A DNA stretch of 10,090 nucleotides from assembly GCA_947501315.1 (NCBI GenBank), contig CANMXH010000077.1:1-10090 (forward strand), read 5' to 3'. Both the position numbers and the translations under genes were made by a program. The stretch comes from Caulobacteraceae bacterium (GTDB lineage: Bacteria > Pseudomonadota > Alphaproteobacteria > Caulobacterales > Caulobacteraceae). Every line of letters starts with the position of its first letter. Within the stretch, counting starts at the first letter, position 1. The notes beneath the pieces are model-generated. The model ran no database searches and had not been told where the DNA came from. It saw only the letters and a list, made by a program, of their open reading frames with translations. Below are positions 1 to 8,853 of this stretch, one piece after another.

Positions 1-702
<702 letters not shown>

Positions 703-720
703 GCGGTGCGCTCCGGGGGA

Positions 721-842
721 GTGGTTAGTGGCGAGTGGCGAGTGGCGAGTGGCGAGTGATTAGTGGGTTCGGGAGTGCCCGGACAAGGCCTGAGGATGCT
801 GCAGGACGGAAGGGTCCCCCCTCGCCACTCGCCACTCGCCAC
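721..842. repeat. Heptamer inverted-array element 1 (mutM/hydratase gap)
   Basis: The left array has seven 7-bp units (721-769): GTGGTTA, four perfect GTGGCGA copies (728-755), GTGATTA and GTGGGTT. The right array has three perfect inverted units TCGCCAC (822-842). A 52-bp GC-rich core lies between (770-821) and includes a small CGGG-AGTG-CCCG hairpin (770-781). Any three of the four perfect left units can pair with the right array to give a 21-bp perfect stem. The right arm ends 5 bp from the mutM stop codon, and the left arm ends 18 bp from the hydratase start, just outside its ribosome-binding site. No T-run follows either arm, so it does not look like a simple terminator. The same architecture recurs at two other places in the window. 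Confidence 0.9.
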
Positions 843-847
843 GCTCG

Positions 848-1711
848 TCACCGCTTCTGACAGACCGGGCACCAGAAGGTCGAGCGGCCGGCCTGGACGG
901 TGCGCCGGATCACGCCGGTGCAGCCGTCCGCCAGGCACGGCCGGCCCTCGCGGCCATAGACGTCGAACCGGTGCTGGAAATAGCCCTGGCCGCCGTCGGC
1001 ATTGGCGAAATCCTTGAGCGTCGAGCCGCCGGCGAGGATGGCCTCGCCCAGCACATCGCGGACCACGGCGGCGAGGGTTTCGAGGCGGGGCTTCGAGACC
1101 TTGCCCGCCGCGACCAGGGGCGAGATGCGGGCGCGGTAAAGGGCCTCGCAGACATAGATGTTGCCGAGACCGGCGACATGGCGCTGGTCCAGCAGACTGA
1201 CCTTGATGGTCGGCTTCCGGCCCGCGAAGGCCTCGGCGAGATGGGCACCGGAGAAGCCGTTGCCGAGCGGCTCGGGGCCGAGGCCGGCGAACCAGGGGTG
1301 GGCCTCGACCGCGACGGTGGGGATCAGGCCCATGAAGCCGAAGCGGCGGGCGTCGGTGAAACCTAACCGGGTCGTGACGGCACCGCGCACGGCAACCAGG
1401 CTCATATGCTCATGCTTGCCCGCAATGGGTGCAGCCGCCTCGAACTCACCCAACTGCTCGCCGTCGAGGGTGAAGCGGCCGGTCATGCCGAGATGGCTGA
1501 CCCAGGTCTCGCCGGTCGACAGGGGGAAAAGCAGGTATTTGGCGCGACGTTCAAGACGTTCGACAATCGCCCCCTCCAGCCGTTCGACGAACCGTTCGGG
1601 AAAGGGGAAGCGCAGGTCAGGCCGGTTCTGGCGCACCCGCGTCAGGCGCGCGCCGGTGAGCACCGGCTCAAGGCCACGGCGGACGGTTTCGACCTCGGGG
1701 AGTTCGGGCAT
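848..1711 (-). CDS. mutM: Formamidopyrimidine-DNA glycosylase (Fpg/MutM)
   Basis: This bifunctional base-excision-repair glycosylase/AP lyase removes 8-oxoguanine and formamidopyrimidines. It has 287 residues, a normal length. The N-terminus MPELPEVETVRRGL supplies the catalytic Pro (residue 2, exposed after Met removal) and the adjacent Glu3. Lys58 in RRAKYLLF matches the conserved Lys57 of E. coli, and SHLGMTGRF (72-80) is the family's HLGM motif. LLDQRHVAGLGNIYVCEAL (173-191) begins the helix-two-turn-helix region. The C-terminal zinc finger uses Cys259, Cys264, Cys281 and Cys284, with the AGRSTFWC hairpin before the last pair. The frame stays open to an ATG at 1759, but chemistry requires Pro directly after Met, so the ATG at 1711 is the start. 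No clear Shine-Dalgarno precedes it. It is divergent from the transporter gene and followed by the hydratase. Confidence 0.97.
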   Translation of the reverse strand: MPELPEVETVRRGLEPVLTGARLTRVRQNRPDLRFPFPERFVERLEGAIVERLERRAKYLLFPLSTGETWVSHLGMTGRFTLDGEQLGEFEAAAPIAGKHEHMSLVAVRGAVTTRLGFTDARRFGFMGLIPTVAVEAHPWFAGLGPEPLGNGFSGAHLAEAFAGRKPTIKVSLLDQRHVAGLGNIYVCEALYRARISPLVAAGKVSKPRLETLAAVVRDVLGEAILAGGSTLKDFANADGGQGYFQHRFDVYGREGRPCLADGCTGVIRRTVQAGRSTFWCPVCQKR

Positions 1712-1768
1712 GGGGGGAGATGTAGGGGCGTCAGGGGCGGGTGGCGAGGGGCAGGACATGATTGGGGG

Positions 1769-1844
1769 TTGGTGACTGGTGGATCGGGCACCGGGGGATG
1801 CCGGATCCGGCCGCGCTCGCCACTAACCACTAGCCACTCACCAC
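1769..1844. repeat. Heptamer inverted-array element 2 (mutM/transporter gap)
   Basis: The left arm is short and degenerate: TTGGTGA (1769-1775) and CTGGTGG (1776-1782). The right arm has four clean units (1817-1844): TCGCCAC, TAACCAC, TAGCCAC and TCACCAC. Read on the other strand these are GTGGTGA, GTGGCTA, GTGGTTA and GTGGCGA, which define the consensus GTGGYKA with only positions 5 and 6 varying. The 34-bp core (1783-1816) is GC-rich and contains GATGCCGGATCC, which resembles the core of element 3. One further lone GTGGCGA lies at 1741-1747, inside the mutM upstream region. The element sits between the divergent starts of mutM and the transporter, so it may overlap their promoters; no confident promoter was recognised here. 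Confidence 0.82.
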
Positions 1845-1885
1845 TTTCTCGGCTTACCTCCGCGGCAACGAGGGAGAGGAACCCC

Positions 1886-3943
1886 ATGACCGATACACCC
1901 GCGAGCGCGCCCGTCAGCGGCGTCAAACGGATCGAACTGACGGTGCGGGCCCTGGTGCTGGGCTGTCTGCTGGCCGTCGTGTTCACAGCCGCCAACACCT
2001 ATCTGGGCCTGAAGGTCGGACTGACCTTCGCCTCGGCCATCCCGGCGGCGGTCATTTCCATGGCCATCCTGCGGATATTCAAGGACTCGACCATCTGGGA
2101 GAACATGACCGTGCAGACCGTCGCCTCGGTCGGCGGGGCCATGAGCTCGATCATCTTCGTCCTGCCCGGACTGGTGATGGTCGGCTGGTGGACGGGCTTT
2201 CCGTTCTGGGAGTCGGTGCTGATCTGCGTGTTCGGCGGCGTGCTGGGCGTGACCTTCTCCATCCCCCTGCGCCGTGCGCTGGTGGTCAACGGCGGCCTGC
2301 CCTATCCGGAAGGCGTCGCTGCCGCCGAGGTCCTGACCGTCGGCTCGCGCGGGGCTGAACAGACCGAGAGCGCGGTGCGCGAGAACGCCTCCGGCCTGTG
2401 GGTCGTGATCACCGGGGCTGTCGTCTCGGCCGGCTATGCCCTGCTGGTCGCGGGCCGGGTGTTTGCGGCCGAGGCGACCAAATTCATCAAACTGCCCGCA
2501 TCACTGGGCGGTGGCGCGACCGGGATCGGCTTCAGCATGCAGTTCGCCCTGCTGGGTGCCGGCCATCTGATCGGCCTCAGTGTCGGCCTGGCCCAGCTGT
2601 TCGGCCTGATCCTGGCCTGGGCGATCGCCGTGCCGATCCTGACCAGCCCCGAGACGATCGCCTGGCTGACCGCCAACGGCATTCCCTCCATCGCCACCAC
2701 CCTGGAGCCCGGGGCCGCGGCCGAGGAACTGGCCAGCACGGTCTGGCGCAGGGAAGTTCGCCTGATGGGGGCCGGCGTCATCGGCGTCGCCGCCATCTGG
2801 ACCCTGATCAAACTGGCCGGCCCCCTGATCGGCGGCCTGTCCTCGGCGCTTGCCGCAAACCGTCGCCGTCAGGACGGCGGCGTGCTGGATCGCACCGAGC
2901 AGGACATCCCGATCAATATCGTGGCCGGCCTGTCGGTCGCCTGTCTGATCGGCATCGGCTTCATCCTCGCCTGGTTTGCCCAGGGCAATCCGACCCTGGC
3001 CGGTTCAACAGCCCTGCTGGTCGGCGGCGGCCTGATCTATGTAGTCCTCATCGGCTTCGCCGTGGCCGCGATCTGCGGCTATATGGCCGGGCTGATCGGC
3101 TCCTCGAACAGCCCGGTATCAGGGGTCGGGATCCTGGCGATCGTCATCGCCTCCCTGCTGATGCTGGGTGTGCTGCAACTGGCGGGCCTGCCCGCCGACC
3201 CGTCGGTGATCGCCTTTGCCCTGATCGTGACGGCGATCGTCTTCGCCGTGGCCGTCATCGCCAATGACAATCTGCAGGACCTGAAGACCGGCCAGCTGGT
3301 CCAGGCCACGCCCTGGCGGCAGCAGACGGCCCTGATCGTCGGCGTCATTGCCGGCGCCCTCGTCATTCCGCTGATCCTCAATCTGTTGAACAAGGCCTTC
3401 GGCTTCGAGGGTGGCCCTGTCGGGATTGCCGATGAGCCCCTGGCGGCCCCCCAGGCCACCCTGATCTCGGCCCTGGCCCGCGGCGTCATCGGCGGAGATC
3501 TGCGCTGGGACCTGATCGGCGTCGGTGCCGCCATCGGTGCGGTCATCATCGTGCTGGACGCAGGACTGAACGCCGCCACCAGGGGCCGGATGAAACTGCC
3601 GCCGCTGGCCGTCGGCATCGGCTTCTACCTGCCCGCCGCCGTGACCACCCTGCTGGTCGTCGGTGCCGTGTGCGGCTGGATCTATGACAAGGCGATCAAG
3701 ACCACCCGGTTCGCCGACGTCGGCCGCCGCATGGGCGTGCTGCTGGCCTCGGGCCTGATCGTCGGCGAGAGCCTGTTCCTGGTCATGACGGCCGGGGTGA
3801 TTGTCTCCACCAACAATGAGGCCCCCTTCGCCATGCTGCCCGAGGGCTCGACCTGGCCGGCCATGCTGTCGGGGATCGCGGTCTTCGCAGTGCTGACCCT
3901 GGCGCTCTACAGCTGGGTGCGCGGCCGGTCGGCCAAGGTCTAG
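1886..3943 (+). CDS. OPT family oligopeptide transporter
   Basis: This is a polytopic inner-membrane protein of the oligopeptide transporter (OPT) superfamily. Bacterial members are thought to move small peptides or metal chelates using an ion gradient; the substrate here is unknown. It has 685 residues, within the family range. NTYLGLKVGLTFASAIPAAV (37-56) is the first-helix OPT signature. NGGLPYPEGVAAAEVL (135-150) is the PxPEG motif region. NDNLQDLKTGQLVQATPWRQ starts near residue 460 and is typical of the bacterial branch. Most of the rest is hydrophobic helices separated by short loops, with a charged C-terminus (SWVRGRSAKV). There is no cleavable signal peptide. The ATG at 1886 follows a purine-rich AGGGAGAGGA, which fixes the start although the frame is open for about 160 codons upstream over mutM. 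It appears monocistronic and converges on the PAP2 gene. Confidence 0.95.
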   Translation: MTDTPASAPVSGVKRIELTVRALVLGCLLAVVFTAANTYLGLKVGLTFASAIPAAVISMAILRIFKDSTIWENMTVQTVASVGGAMSSIIFVLPGLVMVGWWTGFPFWESVLICVFGGVLGVTFSIPLRRALVVNGGLPYPEGVAAAEVLTVGSRGAEQTESAVRENASGLWVVITGAVVSAGYALLVAGRVFAAEATKFIKLPASLGGGATGIGFSMQFALLGAGHLIGLSVGLAQLFGLILAWAIAVPILTSPETIAWLTANGIPSIATTLEPGAAAEELASTVWRREVRLMGAGVIGVAAIWTLIKLAGPLIGGLSSALAANRRRQDGGVLDRTEQDIPINIVAGLSVACLIGIGFILAWFAQGNPTLAGSTALLVGGGLIYVVLIGFAVAAICGYMAGLIGSSNSPVSGVGILAIVIASLLMLGVLQLAGLPADPSVIAFALIVTAIVFAVAVIANDNLQDLKTGQLVQATPWRQQTALIVGVIAGALVIPLILNLLNKAFGFEGGPVGIADEPLAAPQATLISALARGVIGGDLRWDLIGVGAAIGAVIIVLDAGLNAATRGRMKLPPLAVGIGFYLPAAVTTLLVVGAVCGWIYDKAIKTTRFADVGRRMGVLLASGLIVGESLFLVMTAGVIVSTNNEAPFAMLPEGSTWPAMLSGIAVFAVLTLALYSWVRGRSAKV

Positions 3944-3965
3944 AGCCATCTTCCGCTGAGCTGAT

Positions 3966-4002
3966 CCTGCCGCTGCGCCTCCCGGCGAGGTGCGGCGGCA
4001 GG
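3966..4002. terminator. Hairpin between convergent transporter and PAP2 genes
   Basis: A 16-bp stem (3966-3981 with 3987-4002), including two G-T wobble pairs, closes a 5-nt CCGGC loop. It begins 22 nt after the transporter stop and ends 8 nt before the PAP2 stop, so it can fold in transcripts from either side. Only a weak ATTT follows on the plus strand and no T-run on the minus strand. It could be a bidirectional but weak terminator, or a 3'-end stabilising hairpin. Confidence 0.65.
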
Positions 4003-4010
4003 ACAAGATT

Positions 4011-4874
4011 TCACAGGGGCAGGCGGGGAGTGGTCCGGGCCGAAGCCCAGGACACGCCCTTCCAGGCCCTGACCCGGGCCCGGGTCGCCACGCCGGGGGC
4101 GCTGACCATCACGCGGTACAGGACGGTAAAGACCAGTCCACTGATCGCCCAGGACAGCACGATGTCAGAAAGGAAATGGCCTCCGAAGGCCAGGCGGTTA
4201 AGCGAAAGCAGCAGGGCATAGAGAACGACCGGCGGGGCCAGAACCGGGCGCAGGCGGGCCGGGATCAGGACGGTGGCAGCCACCAGCCAGGCCGCGGACG
4301 AGGCCTCGCCGCTGACGAAGGAACAGTTGGACTGGCACCAGTCACTGATGCGCCAGACCGTCTGATAGGGGGCCTCGCCACCGAACATGTCCACCGCCAC
4401 GGGCCGGGGCCGACCCCACCAGCTCTTGAACACGCCGTTAACGACGAGGCCGGGGCCTATGGCGAGGGCGGCAATCAGGAAGACCGAGCGGCGCGCGCCG
4501 GCGAGAGCCTTGAAGCCCTGGCGCGCGACCCGCCAGACCAGGCGCGCCAGCAGTCCCGTAAAGAGGAGTGCCAGAACCAGGTCGGAGCTTTTTCGAAATG
4601 CGATCAGCAGCGGATCCTGGCTCAGGGGGAAACCGGCTCCGGCCCGATAGAAGGCGTCGCTCGCCGCCAGGTCGATCGCCGGAAACGCCCAGAACAGTGC
4701 GCTGCAGGCGAGCACCGCCGCGAGACACAGCATGATCGGGTCGTGTGGACGGGGCAGGGTCGACACCAGCAGGCCAAGGCGGGAGGCACCGCGAACGATC
4801 CGCCTGTGCCGACCGCCCCGCCGGTTCGACGGGCGCGTGCCATCCCACCATCCACCCAGCCCGATCTCAGTCAT
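4011..4874 (-). CDS. PAP2-family membrane phosphatase with SGE in place of SGH
   Basis: Members of the type 2 phosphatidic acid phosphatase family dephosphorylate lipids or related phosphates at the membrane, such as undecaprenyl pyrophosphate, phosphatidic acid or lipid A. This protein has 287 residues, an Arg-rich N-terminus and about six hydrophobic segments (near 47-67, 98-115, 130-148, 192-208, 212-226 and 236-256). The three motifs appear in order. KSWWGRPRP (150-158) fits KX6RP. SFVSGEAS (185-192) takes the place of PSGH, with Glu190 where His is usual. NRLAFGGHFLSDI (226-238) fits RX5HX3D, with Arg227, nucleophile His233 and Asp237. The ATG at 4874 is the only good start before the first membrane segment, and a candidate promoter lies just upstream. 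It is divergent from typA. The substrate cannot be told from sequence. Confidence 0.88.
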   Translation of the reverse strand: MTEIGLGGWWDGTRPSNRRGGRHRRIVRGASRLGLLVSTLPRPHDPIMLCLAAVLACSALFWAFPAIDLAASDAFYRAGAGFPLSQDPLLIAFRKSSDLVLALLFTGLLARLVWRVARQGFKALAGARRSVFLIAALAIGPGLVVNGVFKSWWGRPRPVAVDMFGGEAPYQTVWRISDWCQSNCSFVSGEASSAAWLVAATVLIPARLRPVLAPPVVLYALLLSLNRLAFGGHFLSDIVLSWAISGLVFTVLYRVMVSAPGVATRARVRAWKGVSWASARTTPRLPL

Positions 4875-4896
4875 GACGCCCCCGTCGCATACAGGG

Positions 4897-4924
4897 CAAC
4901 TAGCCTGCCCGATTCATGCGTCAA
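4897..4924 (-). promoter_or_regulatory. Candidate housekeeping promoter for the PAP2 gene
   Basis: On the minus strand TTGACGC (4924-4918) is followed after 13 nt by GCTAGTTG (4904-4897). This fits the Caulobacter sigma-73 pattern TTGaCgS, N10-14, GCtANAWC well in the -35 and partly in the -10. Transcription would begin roughly 15-20 nt before the ATG at 4874. The call rests on pattern and position only. Confidence 0.45.
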
Positions 4925-5018
4925 CCCCCCGACGCTTCTGCCGCGATCCTGTGTCGCTTCGTCGTCAAGATCACGACGATTGCTCCGGGGAAGGACGACA
5001 ACGGACTGGAACCGGACA

Positions 5019-5050
5019 GGCCCGTCGGGCCGCCATCCCGACGCCCTTTT
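5019..5050 (+). promoter_or_regulatory. Competing hairpins with T-run in typA leader
   Basis: GGCCC-GTC-GGGCC (5019-5031) and CGTCGGG-CCGCCAT-CCCGACG (5023-5043) share bases 5023-5031, so both cannot fold at once. The second is followed by CCCTTTTCC, a weak terminator-like tail. It lies about 160 nt before the typA start and resembles a small attenuator. GC-rich DNA gives such stems by chance, so support is limited. Confidence 0.3.
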
Positions 5051-5209
5051 CCTGCGCGACAGGGATGCCGTTATTTGAGTGCGTGTTCGCGCTCTGGCGT
5101 TTCCGCCTGCGCACCTGTAAGAGGCGCGCGCTCCCCGCACCGTCGCCTGAACCCAGCCGCCGTCCCAAACTTTCGCCCGGGCCGGCCGCCTTGCACGTCT
5201 GATAGTCAA

Positions 5210-7039
<1,830 letters not shown>

Positions 7040-7060
7040 GGACCCGCGCCCGGACAGGAC

Positions 7061-7093
7061 AAGGGGCGGCTCCGCAAGGAGCCGCCCCTTTTT
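7061..7093 (+). terminator. Rho-independent terminator of typA
   Basis: A perfect 13-bp stem pairs AAGGGGCGGCTCC (7061-7073) with GGAGCCGCCCCTT (7078-7090) around a GCAA tetraloop. The run of five T's spans 7089-7093. It starts 21 nt after the typA stop. On the minus strand the same hairpin is followed only by TTGTCC, so it probably serves glsB poorly. Confidence 0.95.
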
Positions 7094-7114
7094 GTCTGGC
7101 CGTCCCGGTTCGGG

Positions 7115-7369
7115 TCAGGCGCGACGCCTGACCAGGCCTAGCAGGAACAACAGCAGGCAGGCCCCGAGGAAGGCGACGAGCAGGGTCACGAGGTTGAAGC
7201 CGCCGACCGGCTCGCCAAGCAGGTTTCCGGCGATCCAGCCGCCCAGCAAGGCACCGACGACGCCCACGATCAGGTTCGTGACGAGGCCGTGGCTGCGGCC
7301 CATCACCTTTTCAGCCAGCCAGCCGGCGGCGATGCCGATGATGATCCAGCCGATGATTCCCAAGCCCAT
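7115..7369 (-). CDS. GlsB/YeaQ/YmgE family small stress membrane protein
   Basis: This 84-residue protein belongs to the family long labelled transglycosylase-associated protein. Its members are small inner-membrane proteins often induced by stress; their molecular activity is not established. Three Gly-rich hydrophobic segments are visible: about 3-19 (GLGIIGWIIIGIAAGWLA), 30-50 and 58-80. A short charged turn, EKVMGRSHG, lies between the first two, and the protein ends in a basic RRRA. The ATG at 7369 follows AGGAG at a good distance. It is convergent with typA and divergent from the XRE regulator, sharing a 192-bp upstream region with it. I looked for an EcfG-type GGAAC/CGTT stress promoter and did not find a convincing one. 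Confidence 0.9.
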   Translation of the reverse strand: MGLGIIGWIIIGIAAGWLAEKVMGRSHGLVTNLIVGVVGALLGGWIAGNLLGEPVGGFNLVTLLVAFLGACLLLFLLGLVRRRA

Positions 7370-7561
7370 GGTGTTTCTCCTGACATTCGGAGCACGTTCG
7401 CTCTGTGGCGGTAATGCGCCGGTGCGGCAACGGTTGCGCTTCCGGTCGCAAATCAGCGCTCACTGACAATCCCCCGTCACGGGAGCGCGGCATGGTGCTT
7501 GCCACTCACAGGGCGAGCCGTCCCGCTTCGGGACAGCCCGCCAACAAGGGGAAATGGGGCC
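7370..7561. promoter_or_regulatory. Divergent glsB/XRE control region with palindromes
   Basis: This region serves two divergent genes and carries several inverted repeats. GCAAC-G-GTTGC lies at 7427-7437, overlapped by TTGCG...CGCAA (7434-7438 with 7447-7451). CCCG-TCA-CGGG lies at 7473-7483. GTCCCG-CTT-CGGGAC lies at 7520-7534, 27 bp before the XRE start. Any could be an operator for the adjacent XRE protein; the last could also fold as a leader hairpin. No promoter hexamers were recognised with confidence. Confidence 0.4.
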
Positions 7562-7939
7562 ATGGCCACCGATATCGACCTTCACCTGGGCCGTCGCCTG
7601 CGCCGTCGTCGGCGTCTTCTGGGCCTGACCCAGCAGCAACTGGCCACCCAGGTCGGGATCCGCTTCCAGCAGATCCAGAAATATGAGTGCGGGGCCAATC
7701 GCATCTCGGCCGCCCGGCTGTGGCAACTGGCCGAGGCGCTGGAGTCGCCGGTCAGCTATTTCTACGACGGTCTGGAAGAGGCCATCGAGCGCAAGGAGGC
7801 GGCCAGTCAGGGCGGCGAGATGTTTTCCCGCAAGGAAACGCTCGACCTGATCCAGGCCTACTACCAGCTGGGCGAGCGCCCGCGCCGGCGCCTGCTGGAT
7901 CTGGCCAAGTCACTGCATGCCGAGGGCGATGCCGCCTGA
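7562..7939 (+). CDS. Short XRE-family transcriptional regulator
   Basis: This 125-residue protein has one Cro/C1-type helix-turn-helix domain spanning about residues 8-65. The domain includes LGLTQQQLATQVGIRFQQIQ and then KYECGANRISAARL, where QQLATQ and RFQQIQKYE form the HTH. The remainder (66-125) is charged and helical, rich in Glu, Arg and Leu, and probably mediates dimerisation. The arrangement resembles the alphaproteobacterial PraR/PhrR-like group of stand-alone XRE regulators, but the exact orthologue is uncertain. The start is the ATG at 7562, preceded by AAGGGG about 10 nt upstream; an earlier in-frame ATG at 7499 would add 21 residues not typical of the family. Heptamer element 3 begins 6 bp past its stop and hisN follows, so co-transcription with hisN is possible. 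Confidence 0.9.
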   Translation: MATDIDLHLGRRLRRRRRLLGLTQQQLATQVGIRFQQIQKYECGANRISAARLWQLAEALESPVSYFYDGLEEAIERKEAASQGGEMFSRKETLDLIQAYYQLGERPRRRLLDLAKSLHAEGDAA

Positions 7940-7944
7940 AGGCA

Positions 7945-8063
7945 GTGGCGGGTGGCGAGTGGATAGTTGCGAGAGCGCCCGCGTGGTGGGGAAGATGGCG
8001 GGTCGCGGACTGGCCGATGACGGGTCCCGCTTGACTCGCCACCCGCCACTCGCCACTCGCCAC
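7945..8063. repeat. Heptamer inverted-array element 3 (XRE/hisN gap)
   Basis: The left array (7945-7972) has four units: GTGGCGG, GTGGCGA, GTGGATA and GTTGCGA. The right array (8036-8063) has four inverted units: TCGCCAC, CCGCCAC, TCGCCAC and TCGCCAC. They can form an imperfect 28-bp stem around a 63-nt loop (7973-8035). The element fills nearly the whole gap, from 6 bp after the XRE stop to 4 bp before the hisN ATG. Its loop contains GATGACGGGTCC exactly 20 bp before the right array, the same place as GATGCCGGATCC in element 2. Confidence 0.9.
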
Positions 8064-8067
8064 TCCC

Positions 8068-8853
8068 ATGACCGAATACGAACTGTTCGCCATCGACCTG
8101 GCCCGCGAGGCCGCCCGCGTGTCCCTGCCGTATTTCCGCGGTGCGTATGAGGAGACCGACAAGGGCAGCCCCGGTGCCTTCGATCCGGTGACCCAGGCCG
8201 ATCGTGAGGCCGAGGCGGCGCTTCGTGCCCTGATCGCAACCCGATATCCCGATCACGGGGTGATCGGCGAGGAATATGGCGAGGACCGGGCGGAGGCCGA
8301 CCATGTCTGGATCCTGGACCCCATCGACGGGACCCGGGCCTTCATCGCCGGCCTGCCGCTCTGGACCAATCTGATCGCCCTGCGCGCCGCAGGCCGATCG
8401 ACCATCGGGGTGATCGGTCAGCCCTATCTGGATGAGATCTTCCTCGGCGGCCCGTCCGGTGCCTGCCTGCTCAAGGGCGGGACGGAGACGCCACTGGCCG
8501 TCCGGGCCTGCCCGCGCCTGACGGACGCCGTGATCGCCACCACCGACCCCGACCTGTTCACCGGTGCCGAACTGGGGGCCTGGAACCAGATGCGGGCCGC
8601 TGCCCGACTGGCCCGGCTGGGCTGCGACGCCTATGCCTATGCCATGCTGGCTGCGGGCCGTATCGACCTCGTGGCCGAGAGCGGACTCAAGGTCTGGGAC
8701 TGGTCAGCCCTGGTCCCCGTGATCGAGGCGGCCGGCGGCGAGGTCACCAACTGGCGCGGCGACTCCCCGGACGGCAGCGGTCAGATCCTGGCCGTGGGCG
8801 ACGTCGGGATCCGGGATCAGGCGCTGGTCACGCTGAGACGGGCCAGCCTCTGA
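8068..8853 (+). CDS. hisN: Histidinol-phosphatase (inositol monophosphatase type)
   Basis: This enzyme is predicted to dephosphorylate L-histidinol phosphate, the penultimate stage of histidine biosynthesis, with Mg2+. It has 261 residues, normal for HisN. The superfamily's metal-site motifs are intact: DPVTQAD (39-45), GEE (67-69), DPIDGT (84-89) and VWDWSA (209-214, with Asp211). The segment AFIAGLPLWTNLIAL after DPIDGT is typical of the HisN branch rather than of myo-inositol phosphatase or CysQ, but a broader phosphatase role cannot be excluded. The start is forced: an in-frame TGA lies at 8032-8034 and no other start codon occurs before ATG 8068. The right repeat array of element 3 occupies the position where a Shine-Dalgarno should be. 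Its stop abuts that of the convergent hydrolase. Confidence 0.92.
   Translation: MTEYELFAIDLAREAARVSLPYFRGAYEETDKGSPGAFDPVTQADREAEAALRALIATRYPDHGVIGEEYGEDRAEADHVWILDPIDGTRAFIAGLPLWTNLIALRAAGRSTIGVIGQPYLDEIFLGGPSGACLLKGGTETPLAVRACPRLTDAVIATTDPDLFTGAELGAWNQMRAAARLARLGCDAYAYAMLAAGRIDLVAESGLKVWDWSALVPVIEAAGGEVTNWRGDSPDGSGQILAVGDVGIRDQALVTLRRASL

Larger units (their letters stand above)
4875..5209. other. Divergent PAP2/typA intergenic leader
   Basis: This 335-bp gap has no convincing gene; the frames running through it are antisense or upstream extensions of neighbours. It holds a candidate promoter for the PAP2 gene (4897-4924) and a 7-bp inverted repeat TCGTCGT/ACGACGA (4959-4965 and 4973-4979). 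It also holds a pair of overlapping hairpins followed by CCCTTTTCC (5019-5050) upstream of typA. No confident typA promoter was recognised, and typA lacks a Shine-Dalgarno. Confidence 0.6.

Noticed and set aside
1406..1885. 160-codon N-terminal extension of the transporter
   Set aside because: It overlaps mutM antisense and element 2; the ATG at 1886 has a strong ribosome-binding site and gives the normal family N-terminus.
2398..3267. Plus-strand frame (289 codons) inside the transporter in another frame
   Set aside because: Arg/Pro/Gly-rich shadow of the OPT coding sequence, with no start signal of its own.
3119..4006. Long minus-strand frame (295 codons) opposite the transporter's 3' half
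   Set aside because: Its product is low-complexity in Gly, Asp, Gln and Arg with no domain, and mirrors the codon pattern of a clear OPT gene on the other strand.
4959..4979. TCGTCGT/ACGACGA inverted repeat as an operator or terminator
   Set aside because: Only 7 bp, no T-run and no known binding pattern; recorded within the leader description only.
3990..5078. Long plus-strand frame (362 codons) opposite the PAP2 gene
   Set aside because: It is antisense to a gene with all three PAP2 motifs and runs through the divergent leader; GC-rich DNA keeps such frames open.
4916..5209. 98-codon N-terminal extension of TypA
   Set aside because: TypA proteins start directly at the MxLRNxAIIAHVDHGKTT segment, and the extension looks like untranslated leader.
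7405..7510. Possible fourth heptamer element between glsB and XRE (GTGGCGG at 7405, TTGCCACTCAC near 7500)
   Set aside because: Only single degenerate units with no tandem array; expected by chance in this composition.
7370..7561. EcfG-type general stress promoter for the glsB-like gene
   Set aside because: GGAAG and CGTT occur, but not at the 16-17 bp spacing required.
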